Counted from the stretch's first letter, positions 16,767 to 25,763 are shown. The stretch is DNA of 64,000 nt from CAYJSJ01 sp964373065 (GCA_964373065.1 CAYJSJ010000001.1:33182-97181), one strand, 5' to 3'. Program-made: numbers and translations. The notes: a model not told the origin generated them from the sequence alone.

Positions 16767-18431
16767 ATGAAGGTACTTACACTTCTCATCGGCTTGTTAT
16801 GTCCTTTGCAGGTTGCCGCATTGGAGTTCAAAAACCTGAGCCTTCTCTATACCGACGCCCCGTTTCTCCCTGCCGAAGCCGCAGGGATCAGTCTGCTGAC
16901 GTCGATCAATGCAGTCGAAGGAAATCCCGATGGCACATTTGCCCCAAACCGAACGTTGAACCGCGCAGAGTTTTTAAAAATTGTTCTCGCAAGTTATCCA
17001 AAGGTTCGTGTAAGCAAGAGCGATGCAGGCGATTGTTTCCCGGACGTACGCAGCAGTGACTGGTTCTCTCCGTACGTTTGCCTTGCTAAGAATCGCGGCA
17101 TTGTGAGCGGTTACCCCGACCCGAGCGGAGATGCTTCGCTCCGGCTCTTCAAACCGGACCGTGCCGTCAACTATGCCGAAGCTATAAAAATTCTCGGAGA
17201 GCTCTACGATTACGTCGCATACTCTGCCCCCGATGAAGTGTGGTACGCGGGGTACGTGCGGGCGGCGGAGTTCCATAAGACGCTGCTTCCCTCGTCACTC
17301 AAGTTCGACCGTCCCCTCACGCGCGGCCAGATGGCAAGGCTTGCCGCAGGTTACCGTGCGGACTATGAAGGGGAACTTTCGATGTACCGCCTCTCGGAGA
17401 AGAGTTTTGATCTCGCTCTCGAAGAGCAAAAGAAGTTGCAGGAATCTGTGGAAGTGAAACATTCTCTTGCATCATCTTCAAGTTCCAGCCCTAACCCTAA
17501 CCCTAACCCTATCGCCGCCAGCCGCTTCCTCGTTCTTAGTACCGAGGAACTTCTCGCAACGGGGCACTTCCGACCGCAGGCGGAGCCCGCAGTTATCCGC
17601 AATGTCGTCGCGGAATTTCGGCGGGAAGTAAAAAATATCGCCAATCTCTATTTGGTAGATGCCGCAGGGACGCACGTAGCCGAGCTTATGCCCGATACCT
17701 ACGACAAGACCGACCGGACATGGAAGAATAGCGGGCCGCTCCAAGAAGCGGCAGTGATCGCCCTGCAGGGGGCTACGCTTGGGCTCGCTGCTCGTATAAA
17801 GGGGCCGGGAGCGGGTTACTCCGAAGAATTGATTCAACCCAAATTATTTTTTATCTATGCAAGTGCGTTCGGGGATCCCACGAATTCCTATCAGATCATT
17901 CCGACAAGTACTTCCTATCCTTCGCATCAAACGGCAATGGGGCGCATTACAGATGTCAGAAATAATCGCCCCGCACTGCTCGATATCACAGAGGGGCAGC
18001 GCCTACTTCTCGCGGAGTTCGTCGTGGAAGGAGAAGGCGTGGGTGGTGCCGCGGTTTCTGTAGAGAATCTCATCTTCACGCTTACAGAGCAGAGCGGCAT
18101 CACGCTTTCCAATCTGCGTTTAGGCGCGTTTCATACTGCTACGACGATCGGGTGTTCCATGCAGGAACGCATTGCCATCAGTTGCTCTTCCCTTCCGGCT
18201 GCCATCGGTACCATTGAAAATGGCAGCAGCATCCTGCAACTATGGGGCGATCTCGCATTCACACCCGGTGCTTCCGGTCGAGGCTTGCAGATCGATCTTC
18301 TTAAGCCCGGCACAATCTCCACAACGATCAATCCTGGCGAACTCGGTCATGTGCAATGGACGGATGGTTCTGGAGAATTCAAATGGGTGGAGCTGCCGGA
18401 GCCTATAGCGACGGGGAGTGTGTGGAAGTGA
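16767..18431 (+). CDS. Secreted S-layer homology (SLH) domain protein
   Basis: A 554-residue exported protein with signal peptide (MKVLTLLIGLLCPLQVAALE) and three SLH modules in residues ~35-215 (GNPDGTFAPNRTLNRAEFLKI, CFPDVRSSDWFSPYVCLAKNRGIVSGYP, DRPLTRGQMARLAAGY). These usually bind secondary wall polymers. A Ser-rich linker with NPNPNP, encoded by CCCTAA repeats, leads to a beta-rich C-terminal region of unknown role. I infer a surface-layer or wall-attached protein. Confidence 0.85.
   Translation: MKVLTLLIGLLCPLQVAALEFKNLSLLYTDAPFLPAEAAGISLLTSINAVEGNPDGTFAPNRTLNRAEFLKIVLASYPKVRVSKSDAGDCFPDVRSSDWFSPYVCLAKNRGIVSGYPDPSGDASLRLFKPDRAVNYAEAIKILGELYDYVAYSAPDEVWYAGYVRAAEFHKTLLPSSLKFDRPLTRGQMARLAAGYRADYEGELSMYRLSEKSFDLALEEQKKLQESVEVKHSLASSSSSSPNPNPNPIAASRFLVLSTEELLATGHFRPQAEPAVIRNVVAEFRREVKNIANLYLVDAAGTHVAELMPDTYDKTDRTWKNSGPLQEAAVIALQGATLGLAARIKGPGAGYSEELIQPKLFFIYASAFGDPTNSYQIIPTSTSYPSHQTAMGRITDVRNNRPALLDITEGQRLLLAEFVVEGEGVGGAAVSVENLIFTLTEQSGITLSNLRLGAFHTATTIGCSMQERIAISCSSLPAAIGTIENGSSILQLWGDLAFTPGASGRGLQIDLLKPGTISTTINPGELGHVQWTDGSGEFKWVELPEPIATGSVWK
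17489..17512 (+). repeat. Hexanucleotide repeat (CCCTAA) in SLH protein linker
   Basis: Three and a half units of CCCTAA encode Asn-Pro pairs. A 6-nt unit keeps frame whatever the copy number. Confidence 0.85.
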
Positions 18432-18477
18432 AAGTCTTGGGTCGGGATGCATACATTCAAACCAATGAACCAACGCG

Positions 18478-19323
18478 TTATTCGTCCAGCGCTTCCGCAA
18501 GCTCCCGTTTCATCGTCTCTGCCGCCTTCCCAGCCGCTTCCCTCCAGTCTTTTCCACTGCTTGCAAAAATGATTCCTCGTGCGGAGTTGACGATTGCTCC
18601 CGTACCGTTCGGGATGAATCCGCGAACCACGTCTGCCGCACTTCCTCCCTGCGCACCGTAGCCGGGGATCAAAAACGGCACGTGCGGCATGAGGGTACGG
18701 AGGTACGTCATTTCCTCCGGATACGTCGCACCGACCACCGCCCCTATGCAAGAAAGATTGGATGCAGTGCCCAGGTGTTTGGCCGCCATACCTTCGACGA
18801 TTTGTGCGAGGTGCTCGTGCACGGCTTCGTCGCCACACGGCAGATCTTGGAGGTCGCCACTGCTTTCGTTACTCGTTTTTACGAGAACAAAGATTCCTTT
18901 AGCATTCTTCTCACATCGTTCAATGAAAGGATGGATGCTGTCGGAACCCAAGTACGGGGAAACCGTGAGTGCGTCGATGGGACTGAGTTCATTTAAATAC
19001 GCATCCGCATAGGCTTCGCACGTCGAGCCGATGTCATTCCTTTTGCCGTCCGCAATGACGATCAGCCCTTGCTCTTTCGCGTAGGCGCACACTTCCCAAA
19101 ACACTTTCATTCCCTCCCAACCAAGCAGCTCGAAGTATGCCATCTGTGGTTTCACGCAGGAGGCCGTGTCCTTCACCGCATCTATGATGCCGCGGCAGAA
19201 TTTAGATACCCCTGTAGCATCTTGGGAAATTCCTTCAGGGAGCATTTCCACATTCGGATCAAGGCCGACGCACACTGGTGATTTTTCTTGTACGGCCGCA
19301 GCAAGGGCGTCGGCGAAGTGCAT
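18478..19323 (-). CDS. pyrF: Orotidine 5'-phosphate decarboxylase
   Basis: A 281-residue enzyme making UMP from OMP, the last pyrimidine step. It is the longer type 2 form: VCVGLDPN, catalytic DGKRNDIGSTCEAY (Lys and Asp of the active site), SPYLGSDSIHPF, and the phosphate loop IPGYGAQGGSAADV. Other pyrimidine genes are not nearby. A TACAGT ends 7 nt before the start codon. Confidence 0.94.
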   Translation of the reverse strand: MHFADALAAAVQEKSPVCVGLDPNVEMLPEGISQDATGVSKFCRGIIDAVKDTASCVKPQMAYFELLGWEGMKVFWEVCAYAKEQGLIVIADGKRNDIGSTCEAYADAYLNELSPIDALTVSPYLGSDSIHPFIERCEKNAKGIFVLVKTSNESSGDLQDLPCGDEAVHEHLAQIVEGMAAKHLGTASNLSCIGAVVGATYPEEMTYLRTLMPHVPFLIPGYGAQGGSAADVVRGFIPNGTGAIVNSARGIIFASSGKDWREAAGKAAETMKRELAEALDE

Positions 19324-19328
19324 GGGTA

Positions 19329-19715
19329 CTACTGTACTGGAGGGCTGGGGCTAGGGATAGGGTTAGGACTAAATGCCTTTATTAGGCCAGATAAGAGTTT
19401 TCCAGTGTGATCGGTGAGAGCGATAGCGCCTCTGGCTTGAGATTCACTAAGAAATTCTAACTGTATTACCAGGAGGAGCAGCGCACGTGTTTCAAAACAT
19501 TCTCCTCGGGCTATCGTGTATTTGTAGGCCTTATCTGCAGATCCATTTCTACCGAATCCTTCTGCTAAATTTGCTAAAATTCCAACAGATGCACGTCGTA
19601 TTTGAGAGGTGAGCCCGAATCTTTCTTCATGTGGGAAATTTTTTGAAAGTTGATAAATCTCTTTTGTAAGTATCATTCCGATTTTCCAAGCCTCTAGGTC
19701 TGTGAATGATTGCAT
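19329..19715 (-). CDS. Four-helix bundle protein (S23/IVS-encoded type)
   Basis: A 128-residue member of the 23S-intervening-sequence-like four-helix bundle family: FTDLEAWKIGMILTKEIYQL, FPHEERFGLTSQIRRASVGILANLAEGFGR, and YTIARGECFETRALLLL. Function is unknown in the family. ATG 19715 matches the family N-terminus. The last residues (SPNPIPSPSPPVQ) derive from TAGGG-type repeat sequence. It is more AT-rich than its neighbours, suggesting separate origin. Confidence 0.85.
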   Translation of the reverse strand: MQSFTDLEAWKIGMILTKEIYQLSKNFPHEERFGLTSQIRRASVGILANLAEGFGRNGSADKAYKYTIARGECFETRALLLLVIQLEFLSESQARGAIALTDHTGKLLSGLIKAFSPNPIPSPSPPVQ

Positions 19716-19764
19716 ATGAATCAATAGAGAAATTCCAATCCTAACCCTATCCCTAACCCCAATC

Positions 19765-21264
19765 CTATTCCCCCACATTCTGCCTATACTGCAACGCCTC
19801 TGCGACATGCCCGATTTCGATCGCATCTGATCCTGCAAGATCCCCGATCGTCCGTGCCACTTTGATCGTGCGATGGTACGCGCGGGCGGAGAGCCCCATC
19901 TTCTCTGCGGCGGTTTTAAGGAGGCTCAGTGACGCTGTATCGAGCGTGCAGAGTGTGTCGATCTGTTTGACGTTCATCTCTTTATTCGTTTGGATCGAAT
20001 GATCCCTGAAGCGTTCTGCCTGCCGCATGCGCGCTTTGAGGACACGCCCGAGAATCGTCGCCGTTGTTTCCGTGTTACTATCGGGTTTTTTCTGCAAGTC
20101 TTCGATGGGAACCGGTTGCACATCTATCGTAAGGTCGATCCGGTCGAGGAGCGGTTGGCTGATACGACGACGGATTTTCTGCGAAGACGAGGAGCCGTAC
20201 TTTGCGGGGTTCATCGCCGCTACCATGATGAAGTCTGCGGGAAAGGTGACCGATCCGCTTGCCCGCGTGATCGTGATCGTTCTGTCCTCCAGGGGTTGGC
20301 GGAGCACTTCGAGCACTTGCGAAGGAAACTCCGAAAGTTCATCCAAAAAGAGCACTCCGCGGTGTGCGAGACTTATCTCTCCAGGGCCCGGCGTCTGCCC
20401 TCCGCCGACGATGGAAACGCCCGAAGCGGTATGGTGCACAACGCGGAAGGGGCGCGAAGAAACAAGAGGAGAATCGGAGGTGAGCAGGCTCGCTACAGAG
20501 TAGATCTGGCTAACTTCTATGGATTCCTCCGGCGAGAGTGGCGGGAGGATGCCCCGAAGTGCTTTGGCAAGCAGCGTTTTCCCCGCGCCCGGTGCGCCAC
20601 TCAAAAGGACGTTATGGCCTCCGGCTGCGGCGATTTCGAGTGCGCGTTTTACGTGGTGCTGGCCGCGGACATCGGCGAAATCCACAAGATCACTGCTGCT
20701 GTACGCTGTGCTGCAAGCGGGCGGAGCAATAATTTCGGGGACGGCAGTGCCTTGGAGGATGCCGATTACATCCCGCAGATGCCGCACGGCGATTACGCGG
20801 ACGCCGGGGATGAGTGCGGCTTCCGCGCCGTTCATTTCGGGGACGACAATCGTCTCTATTCCCCGCTTCCTGCAGGCAATGGCAGCGGGGAGGATGCCGC
20901 TGACGTGCCGCAGGCTTCCGTCGAGCGCGAGTTCCCCGAGGAATGCCATCGTCGGCCATTTCTCTTCCGGAACGTCGCAGAGTGCATTGGTCGAAAGGAT
21001 CCCGAGTGCAATGGCAAGATCAAAACGCGGACCGGCCTTGCGGAGGTCTGCCGGGGCGAGGTTTACGGTAATCGTGCGGCCGGTGGGGATCCGAAACCCC
21101 GAGGAATGCAGTGCCATCCAGACGCGTTGCTTGCTCTCCTTGACGGAGGTATCCCCCAGTCCCACGATGATCATGCGGTCCTCCCCGCGCGCAGATGCCA
21201 CTTCAACAGTGACTTTGTTGCAGTGAAGGCCAAAATTGGCAAAGGAAGTGAGCTGTGCAAGCAT
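19765..21264 (-). CDS. comM: YifB/ComM-like Mg-chelatase-family AAA+ ATPase
   Basis: A 499-residue AAA+ protein. Members promote branch migration in natural transformation; type IV pilins elsewhere in the window are compatible with DNA uptake. It contains the N-terminal Lon-protease-like domain (VGLGDTSVKESKQRV), Walker A GAPGAGKTLLAKAL, Walker B GVLFLDELSEF, and sensor SQPLLDRIDL. The Cys-rich insertion normally following AAMNP is missing: it reads AAMNPAKYGSSSSQKIRRRIS. ATG 21264 follows a TACACT by 7 nt. Its C-terminal end borders a repeat-filled gap. Confidence 0.92.
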   Translation of the reverse strand: MLAQLTSFANFGLHCNKVTVEVASARGEDRMIIVGLGDTSVKESKQRVWMALHSSGFRIPTGRTITVNLAPADLRKAGPRFDLAIALGILSTNALCDVPEEKWPTMAFLGELALDGSLRHVSGILPAAIACRKRGIETIVVPEMNGAEAALIPGVRVIAVRHLRDVIGILQGTAVPEIIAPPACSTAYSSSDLVDFADVRGQHHVKRALEIAAAGGHNVLLSGAPGAGKTLLAKALRGILPPLSPEESIEVSQIYSVASLLTSDSPLVSSRPFRVVHHTASGVSIVGGGQTPGPGEISLAHRGVLFLDELSEFPSQVLEVLRQPLEDRTITITRASGSVTFPADFIMVAAMNPAKYGSSSSQKIRRRISQPLLDRIDLTIDVQPVPIEDLQKKPDSNTETTATILGRVLKARMRQAERFRDHSIQTNKEMNVKQIDTLCTLDTASLSLLKTAAEKMGLSARAYHRTIKVARTIGDLAGSDAIEIGHVAEALQYRQNVGE

Positions 21265-21341
21265 GCAAAAAAGTGTACTTGCGTACACCTCAGCTTGTCG
21301 ATAGAATCAGGTGGACATTTGTACACTTTTATTTTCTATCT
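21265..21341. promoter_or_regulatory. Divergent comM/yraN promoter region with inverted GTGTAC motifs
   Basis: AAAAAGTGTAC (21267-21277) and GTACACTTTT (21321-21330) form an inverted pair, with a third GTACAC at 21283. The first overlaps the presumed -10 of comM (AGTGTA read in reverse, TACACT). A shared regulator site is possible. Confidence 0.4.
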
Positions 21342-21710
21342 ATGACAGAGATTCAGTCCATCGGTGCAGGCGGAGAGCGCATTGCAGAAGTATTTCTGCG
21401 TACGCTCGGCTACAGTATCCTTGCTGCAAACGTACGTCTCGGCCATGACGAGATCGATATCATTGCCAAAGATACCCGCGATGACGTCATTGTTTTTGTG
21501 GAGGTGAAATCCCGGCTGAAAAAGGACATCAACTACTGGCCATCCATGAATATGACGTGGGAGAAAAAGCGCTGCATGCGCCGCGCCGCACGGCGGTGGA
21601 TAGCGCAGCAAAATTTCGACGGCGGCTTTCGGCTGGATCTTGTCTGCATAGCAGGCGGAGCGGTGGTCGATCACCTCATCAATGTCGGGTGGCACGATGG
21701 GGAGGGTTAG
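21342..21710 (+). CDS. YraN/UPF0102 family endonuclease-like protein
   Basis: A 122-residue protein of the UPF0102 restriction-endonuclease fold: GAGGERIAEVFLRTLGYSILAANVRLG, DEIDIIAKD and FVEVKSR, preserving the E-D-ExK catalytic pattern. The cellular role is unsettled; in many genomes it is linked to DNA processing. It is divergent from comM. ATG 21342 gives the family N-terminus. The stop TAG lies in a TTAGGG-type repeat. Confidence 0.88.
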   Translation: MTEIQSIGAGGERIAEVFLRTLGYSILAANVRLGHDEIDIIAKDTRDDVIVFVEVKSRLKKDINYWPSMNMTWEKKRCMRRAARRWIAQQNFDGGFRLDLVCIAGGAVVDHLINVGWHDGEG

Positions 21711-21716
21711 GGCTTG

Positions 21717-21731
21717 CCTGCCGTAGGCAGG
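21717..21731. repeat. Short palindromic repeat, CCTGCC/GGCAGG family (3 of 4)
   Basis: CCTGCC-GTA-GGCAGG lies between the convergent genes yraN and pgl, flanked on both sides by GGTTAGGGC. The stop codons of both genes fall in the flanks. Confidence 0.85.
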
Positions 21732-22424
21732 TTAGGGCATGGAAAGGGAAATGAGCGTTACTGCGCCATGTTCGAGAATGCGTTTTGCAGGCCACCTCCG
21801 TTCATCCTCTTCACTCGCAAGCATCGCATCCCACGCGCGTTTCTTCTCCACTCCTTTCAAGCAAAATACCTGCGTTCCTGCGGCGGCAAGTGCATTGAGT
21901 GAAAGTGTGATCCGATCATGCACGGGGAATGCGTCGGTCACGGTGTGCAGTACGAGATGTCCATCGCCGAGGGATGCATCGCTCAGTGGCGGAAAGAGCG
22001 AGGCGATGTGTCCGTCGTCACCCATACCGAGCGTAAGGACATCGGGCAGTTTTTTGTCCCAGAGCCTATGCAGATCCTTTGCATACTTCTCGATGCACGC
22101 TTCGATCGGAAGTGTTGTATCGGGAAAAATAATGTTGAATGCGGGAATATTTGCGTGCTGGAGGAGCGTGGTTCGAATCAAAAACTGATTGGACTCCATG
22201 TCACTTGCCGGGACGTACCGCTCATCGACGAGAAAAATCGAAACACGGTTCCAATCGATGGTGCGTTTGCCGAGTTCTTCGTAGATCGCGCGGGGAGTAC
22301 TTCCCCCGGAAAGCCCCATGATCGCATCCCCGTCTTGCTCTATGGCATCTCGGAGATGATGCTCAAGGACGTCTGCACCTCGGGTGGTGAAGTCGGCTTC
22401 CGTACAGGTATTGATGAGTTCCAT
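21732..22424 (-). CDS. pgl: 6-phosphogluconolactonase
   Basis: A 230-residue DevB-type lactonase hydrolysing 6-phosphogluconolactone in the oxidative pentose phosphate pathway. Typical blocks: MGLSGGSTPRAIYEEL, IFLVDERYVPASDMESNQFL, LTLGMGDDGHIASLFP and DRITLSLNAL. It lies downstream of zwf on the same strand, making a two-gene oxidative-branch unit. Heptamer repeats (GCTGGTA) sit in the intergenic gap. Confidence 0.94.
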   Translation of the reverse strand: MELINTCTEADFTTRGADVLEHHLRDAIEQDGDAIMGLSGGSTPRAIYEELGKRTIDWNRVSIFLVDERYVPASDMESNQFLIRTTLLQHANIPAFNIIFPDTTLPIEACIEKYAKDLHRLWDKKLPDVLTLGMGDDGHIASLFPPLSDASLGDGHLVLHTVTDAFPVHDRITLSLNALAAAGTQVFCLKGVEKKRAWDAMLASEEDERRWPAKRILEHGAVTLISLSMP

Positions 22425-22435
22425 GAGAGAGAGGT

Positions 22436-22455
22436 GGTAGCTGGTAGCTGGTAGG
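22436..22455. repeat. Heptanucleotide repeat (GGTAGCT) between zwf and pgl
   Basis: Two to three units of GGTAGCT, the complement of the CTACCAG-type tract found in lspA. Confidence 0.75.
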
Positions 22456-22481
22456 TTGTTTTGCCATTTGCTATTTACTAT

Positions 22482-23966
22482 TTACATCCATTTCCTTCCC
22501 TCCTTCTCTATCCACAGGTCAGCATCCTCAGGCCCCTCTGTCCCCGCCGGGTAGAGGTGGAGCGGGGTGTTGGCATCGTCTAAGTGCCCCTGCACGGGAT
22601 CCAAAAGTCGCCAGGCCGTTTGCACTTCATCAAACTGCAGGAACCATTGTTGCTTGCCGATGATGGCTTCCAAGATCAAGAGACTATGTTCCGGAAGGCA
22701 ATCGCCGACGCAGACGAGCGGATCCACCATCACAAGGGGGCGAAACGACGGTTCCGTACCTCCCACTTTGGTCTGCATGGACATACGCATGCCGGCTTCA
22801 CCCTGCAAGATGATATCGAGTCTGTTGGGAGTGGCTCCGTGTCCCACGGGTCTGGGTTCCTGGAACTGAATCGAAATCCGCGTCTCCTTTTTGCCGAGTC
22901 GCTTGCCGCTTCGTACGTAAAACGGCACCCCCTCCCAGCGTGAAATTTTCGTCATCAGCTTTATGCAGGCATACGTATTGGTGCGCGAGTAACTGGCGAT
23001 TCCTGTTTCTTCCACATACCCCGGTACTGTTTCTCCGCTGATCTCCCCTGCGGAATACTGCCCCTGCAGCACGACATCATTCATATTCTTTGCGGGCGGC
23101 AGATAGAACTGATTGAGCGCGTCTGCCCTTCCTGCCCCCAGGTCTTCTTCGCTCTGGAGCCGCATGGTAAGGAGAGACGCTATCATCATCAGGTGGCTCT
23201 GGAACATATCTCGGAACGTTCCGATGGCTTCGAAGTATCCGGCTCTGCCCTCAAGGCCCGAGGATTCCATAGCAGAAATTTCCACATGGTCGATCAAGGT
23301 GTTTTTAAAGATCCGTTCAAGAACGGGATTCGCGTGCCGCAGGTAGTAGACGTTACGCACAGCTTCCTTACCGAGGTAATGGTCCAGCAAATAGATTTCT
23401 TCCTCTCGGAAACAGCCGACCAGTTGCTTCTTGATAGTCTCGAAACTCTTCAGATCATGGCCCACGGGCTTTTCCACAATGCAGCGAAAGGGATGTTTTC
23501 CGTCATGGATGCCTCCCGTGCACAAGTGTTTCGCAACCGCTGCGAAGGCCGATGGAGGAAGGGAGAAATAGGCCAGGCGGACGGAGGGAGATGGGGTTGG
23601 GGATCGGGTTAGGGTTGGGGATGGAGTCCAATTATTTTCGATGGTCGTAATGCGCTTCGAGAGCTTCGTAAAATCTTTCGGATCGTCGTACTCCCCTTGG
23701 TGGTAGTGAACGTGGGTGAGGAATTCCTGGAGTGCAGGTTCCGTTACCGCAAGCATATGCGTACGGATAGATGTTTCCACAAGCGTGCAAAATTCCGCAT
23801 CGGTCATGTTGGTTCTGGAAAATCCGACAACGGCATAGTCCTTCGGCAGTCGCTTCTTCAGTGCAAGCACATAGAGCGCGGGGTAGATCTTGATCTGCGC
23901 CAAGTGCCCCGATGCCCCAAAGAGGATGAAGGAGAACGGGCCGGTGGCGGAAATGGAAGCACTCAT
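22482..23966 (-). CDS. zwf: Glucose-6-phosphate 1-dehydrogenase
   Basis: A 494-residue enzyme oxidising glucose-6-phosphate with NAD(P). The catalytic RIDHYLGKE block reads LLDHYLGKE, EKPVGHDLKSF is intact, and the C-terminal substrate domain (YVRSGKRLGKKETRISIQF) is typical. Two oddities: the dinucleotide loop reads GASGHLAQIK instead of GASGDLA-x-RK, and a 16-residue insert near residue 115 (TPSPTLTRSPTPSPSV) is encoded by TAGGG/TTGGGG-type repeats. TAGAAT ends 7 nt before the start. Confidence 0.94.
   Translation of the reverse strand: MSASISATGPFSFILFGASGHLAQIKIYPALYVLALKKRLPKDYAVVGFSRTNMTDAEFCTLVETSIRTHMLAVTEPALQEFLTHVHYHQGEYDDPKDFTKLSKRITTIENNWTPSPTLTRSPTPSPSVRLAYFSLPPSAFAAVAKHLCTGGIHDGKHPFRCIVEKPVGHDLKSFETIKKQLVGCFREEEIYLLDHYLGKEAVRNVYYLRHANPVLERIFKNTLIDHVEISAMESSGLEGRAGYFEAIGTFRDMFQSHLMMIASLLTMRLQSEEDLGAGRADALNQFYLPPAKNMNDVVLQGQYSAGEISGETVPGYVEETGIASYSRTNTYACIKLMTKISRWEGVPFYVRSGKRLGKKETRISIQFQEPRPVGHGATPNRLDIILQGEAGMRMSMQTKVGGTEPSFRPLVMVDPLVCVGDCLPEHSLLILEAIIGKQQWFLQFDEVQTAWRLLDPVQGHLDDANTPLHLYPAGTEGPEDADLWIEKEGRKWM
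23586..23634. repeat. Low-complexity repeat inside zwf
   Basis: GGGTTAGGGTTGGGGAT-type units, degenerate 6-8 nt period, code for the Thr-Pro-Ser insert near residue 115 of Zwf. Confidence 0.75.
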
Positions 23967-24013
23967 GGGAGGGATTCTAGAGAAAGCTCCTAATGATGTC
24001 TCGTAAAACGTAT

Positions 24014-24079
24014 CGGAATGAATTCCTTTACTGTTGCCATGTTAGCCGGCGGTTTAAACCGCCGGCTAACGTATGAGCA
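24014..24079. repeat. REP-like palindromic element, copy A
   Basis: GTTAGCCGGCGGT-TTAA-ACCGCCGGCTAAC is a near-perfect 30-bp palindrome flanked by CGGAATGAATTCCT on the left and TGAGC on the right. The same arrangement occurs at 31247-31313. Both copies are intergenic. Confidence 0.85.
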
Positions 24080-24120
24080 AATTTTAATGTTGAACTCAGA
24101 GGGATTCGGGGTAGACTTTC

Positions 24121-24348
24121 ATGATAATGAGGCCTGAGGAGCTTAAGTTACGGCAGATTTGTGACCTGCGACCGGAAAGTGCGACACCGTACCAGTTGGA
24201 TCTCGCAGCTGCGCAAGAAGCCTGCCGCATCGCAAATAATAAAGATGAGTCCTGTGACGCCGTCCGCTACGGCTTCTCACAAGCATGTGAGCGCTGTTTG
24301 CTTGGGGGCGGAATAAGGGCTAAAGCGCTTGCACACCATGCCGCATAG
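24121..24348 (+). CDS. Small hypothetical protein
   Basis: A possible 75-residue protein, helical and with four Cys in the second half (EACRIANN, ESCDAV, QACERCLLGGG). No family recognised. TAGACT lies 3 nt before ATG 24121 and 9 nt before ATG 24127, compatible with a promoter. It sits between the palindromic element and the SAM riboswitch. Real coding status is uncertain. Confidence 0.4.
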   Translation: MIMRPEELKLRQICDLRPESATPYQLDLAAAQEACRIANNKDESCDAVRYGFSQACERCLLGGGIRAKALAHHAA

Positions 24349-24375
24349 CGATATCGTGCTTTCACATCATCGCTT

Positions 24376-24507
24376 CTATCCAGAGTGGCGCAGAGGGAAC
24401 CGGCCCGTTGAAACGCCCCCCAACCTAGATGAGCTGAAGTGCTTGCACTGAGCGAGTAAAGCGCGTCGAAAGGTGGGAAATCCGGTCCGCCATGGCGGAG
24501 AAGATAG
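24376..24507 (+). ncRNA. SAM-I-clan (S-box) riboswitch of metK
   Basis: The core follows the SAM-I consensus: CTATC-CAGAGTGGCGCAGAGGGA, CCGGCCCGTTGAAACGCC, CCAACCT, a variable arm, AAGGTGGGAAATCC, and a closing GATAG that pairs with CTATC. The usual GGCAACC/GGTGC pair is CCCAACC/GGTGG here, a variation within the core. It lies 71 nt before metK, so SAM should repress metK. No terminator is obvious in the 71 nt, so translational control or an undetected platform is possible. Confidence 0.85.
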
Positions 24508-24544
24508 CCAGATCTACGCTTCCTCCTCTACAGGCAGCGGTATT

Positions 24545-24578
24545 CTCAATATTCCATTCCCCATTCCCCATTCCCCCC
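24545..24578 (+). repeat. Octanucleotide repeat (CATTCCCC) directly before metK
   Basis: Three units run up to the start codon, leaving no Shine-Dalgarno sequence between riboswitch and metK. Confidence 0.75.
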
Positions 24579-25763
24579 ATGTCCTACCTCTTCACCTCCG
24601 AGTCCGTCACAGAAGGCCACCCCGATAAAATCTGCGATCAGATCAGTGACGCCGTTCTCGACGCCGTTCTCACCGATGATCCCACAGGGGCGTGTTGTTG
24701 CGAATGTTTTACGACCACCGGCCTCATCGTCGTTGGTGGAGAGATCACCACGACGACGTACGTCGATGTGCAGAAAGTTGCGCGCGGTGTCCTTGCCGAT
24801 ATCGGCTACGACAATGCAGACTACGGCATAGACTATAAGAGCTGCTCCGTCATCAATGCCATCCATGAGCAGAGCCCGGACATAGCTCAAGGTGAAGATA
24901 CCAAAAAGGCCAAGCACAAGGCGCAAGGTGCCGGGGACCAAGGCATGATGTTTGGTTTTGCGTGTAACGAAACGCCCGAACTTATGCCGCTCCCCATCAC
25001 ATTGGCGCATGCGCTTGCCCGCCGTCTTGCAGCAGTCCGCAAAGATAAGACGATCCCCTACCTGCGCCCGGACGGGAAAACGCAGGTCACGGTGGAGTAC
25101 GGGGAGGACAATGTGCCGATACGAGTGGATACGGTCGTAGTAGCAGCGCAGCACCATGACGGTATTTCCTCCAAGCAGATCAAAGACGATGTCATTAAAC
25201 ACGTCATCCGACCTGTGTGCGGGAAGTACATCGATGCGAAGACCAAGTACTTCGTGAACGAGACAGGCCGATTCGTCATCGGCGGACCCCACAGCGACAC
25301 AGGCCTCACCGGACGCAAGATCATCGTGGATACGTACGGGGGAATGGGCCGCCATGGAGGAGGGGCATTCAGCGGAAAGGTACCCAACAAGCAAGACAGG
25401 AGCGGTGCCTATATGGCGCGCTACATCGCCAAAAATATCGTCGCTGCAGGGCTTGCCGGCCGCTCGGAAGTGCAGCTGGCCTACGCCATCGGTTACCCGG
25501 AACCCGTCTCCGTCCATGTGACGACATTCGGTACGGGAACCGTCCCCGATCGCATGATCGAAAAGGCGATCCGCTCCGTCTTCGATCTGACACCTGCGGG
25601 CATCATAGAGACGCTCAACCTTCGCAGGCCCATCTACCTTGCTACCGCAGTCTACGGCCACTTCGGCCGCAAGGAGTTTCCTTGGGAACAGACAGACCGC
25701 ACAAAGGACTTGCAGAAGGCAATTGCCGAGGCAAAGGCGACTTCGACGCCCCTTCATGTTTGA
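24579..25763 (+). CDS. metK: S-adenosylmethionine synthetase
   Basis: A 394-residue MetK forming SAM from methionine and ATP. It shows [58 protein letters not shown] and the GGGAFSG loop. The segment usually reading SGKDPxKVDRSA is [12 protein letters not shown], so the conserved Asp after GK is Val. It starts at ATG 24579; the upstream 29 codons overlap riboswitch and repeats. Confidence 0.95.
   Translation: MSYLFTSESVTEGHPDKICDQISDAVLDAVLTDDPTGACCCECFTTTGLIVVGGEITTTTYVDVQKVARGVLADIGYDNADYGIDYKSCSVINAIHEQSPDIAQGEDTKKAKHKAQGAGDQGMMFGFACNETPELMPLPITLAHALARRLAAVRKDKTIPYLRPDGKTQVTVEYGEDNVPIRVDTVVVAAQHHDGISSKQIKDDVIKHVIRPVCGKYIDAKTKYFVNETGRFVIGGPHSDTGLTGRKIIVDTYGGMGRHGGGAFSGKVPNKQDRSGAYMARYIAKNIVAAGLAGRSEVQLAYAIGYPEPVSVHVTTFGTGTVPDRMIEKAIRSVFDLTPAGIIETLNLRRPIYLATAVYGHFGRKEFPWEQTDRTKDLQKAIAEAKATSTPLHV

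Noticed and set aside
19990..21345. 451-codon open frame antisense to comM
   Set aside because: Shadow of comM; Arg/Cys-rich composition without motifs.
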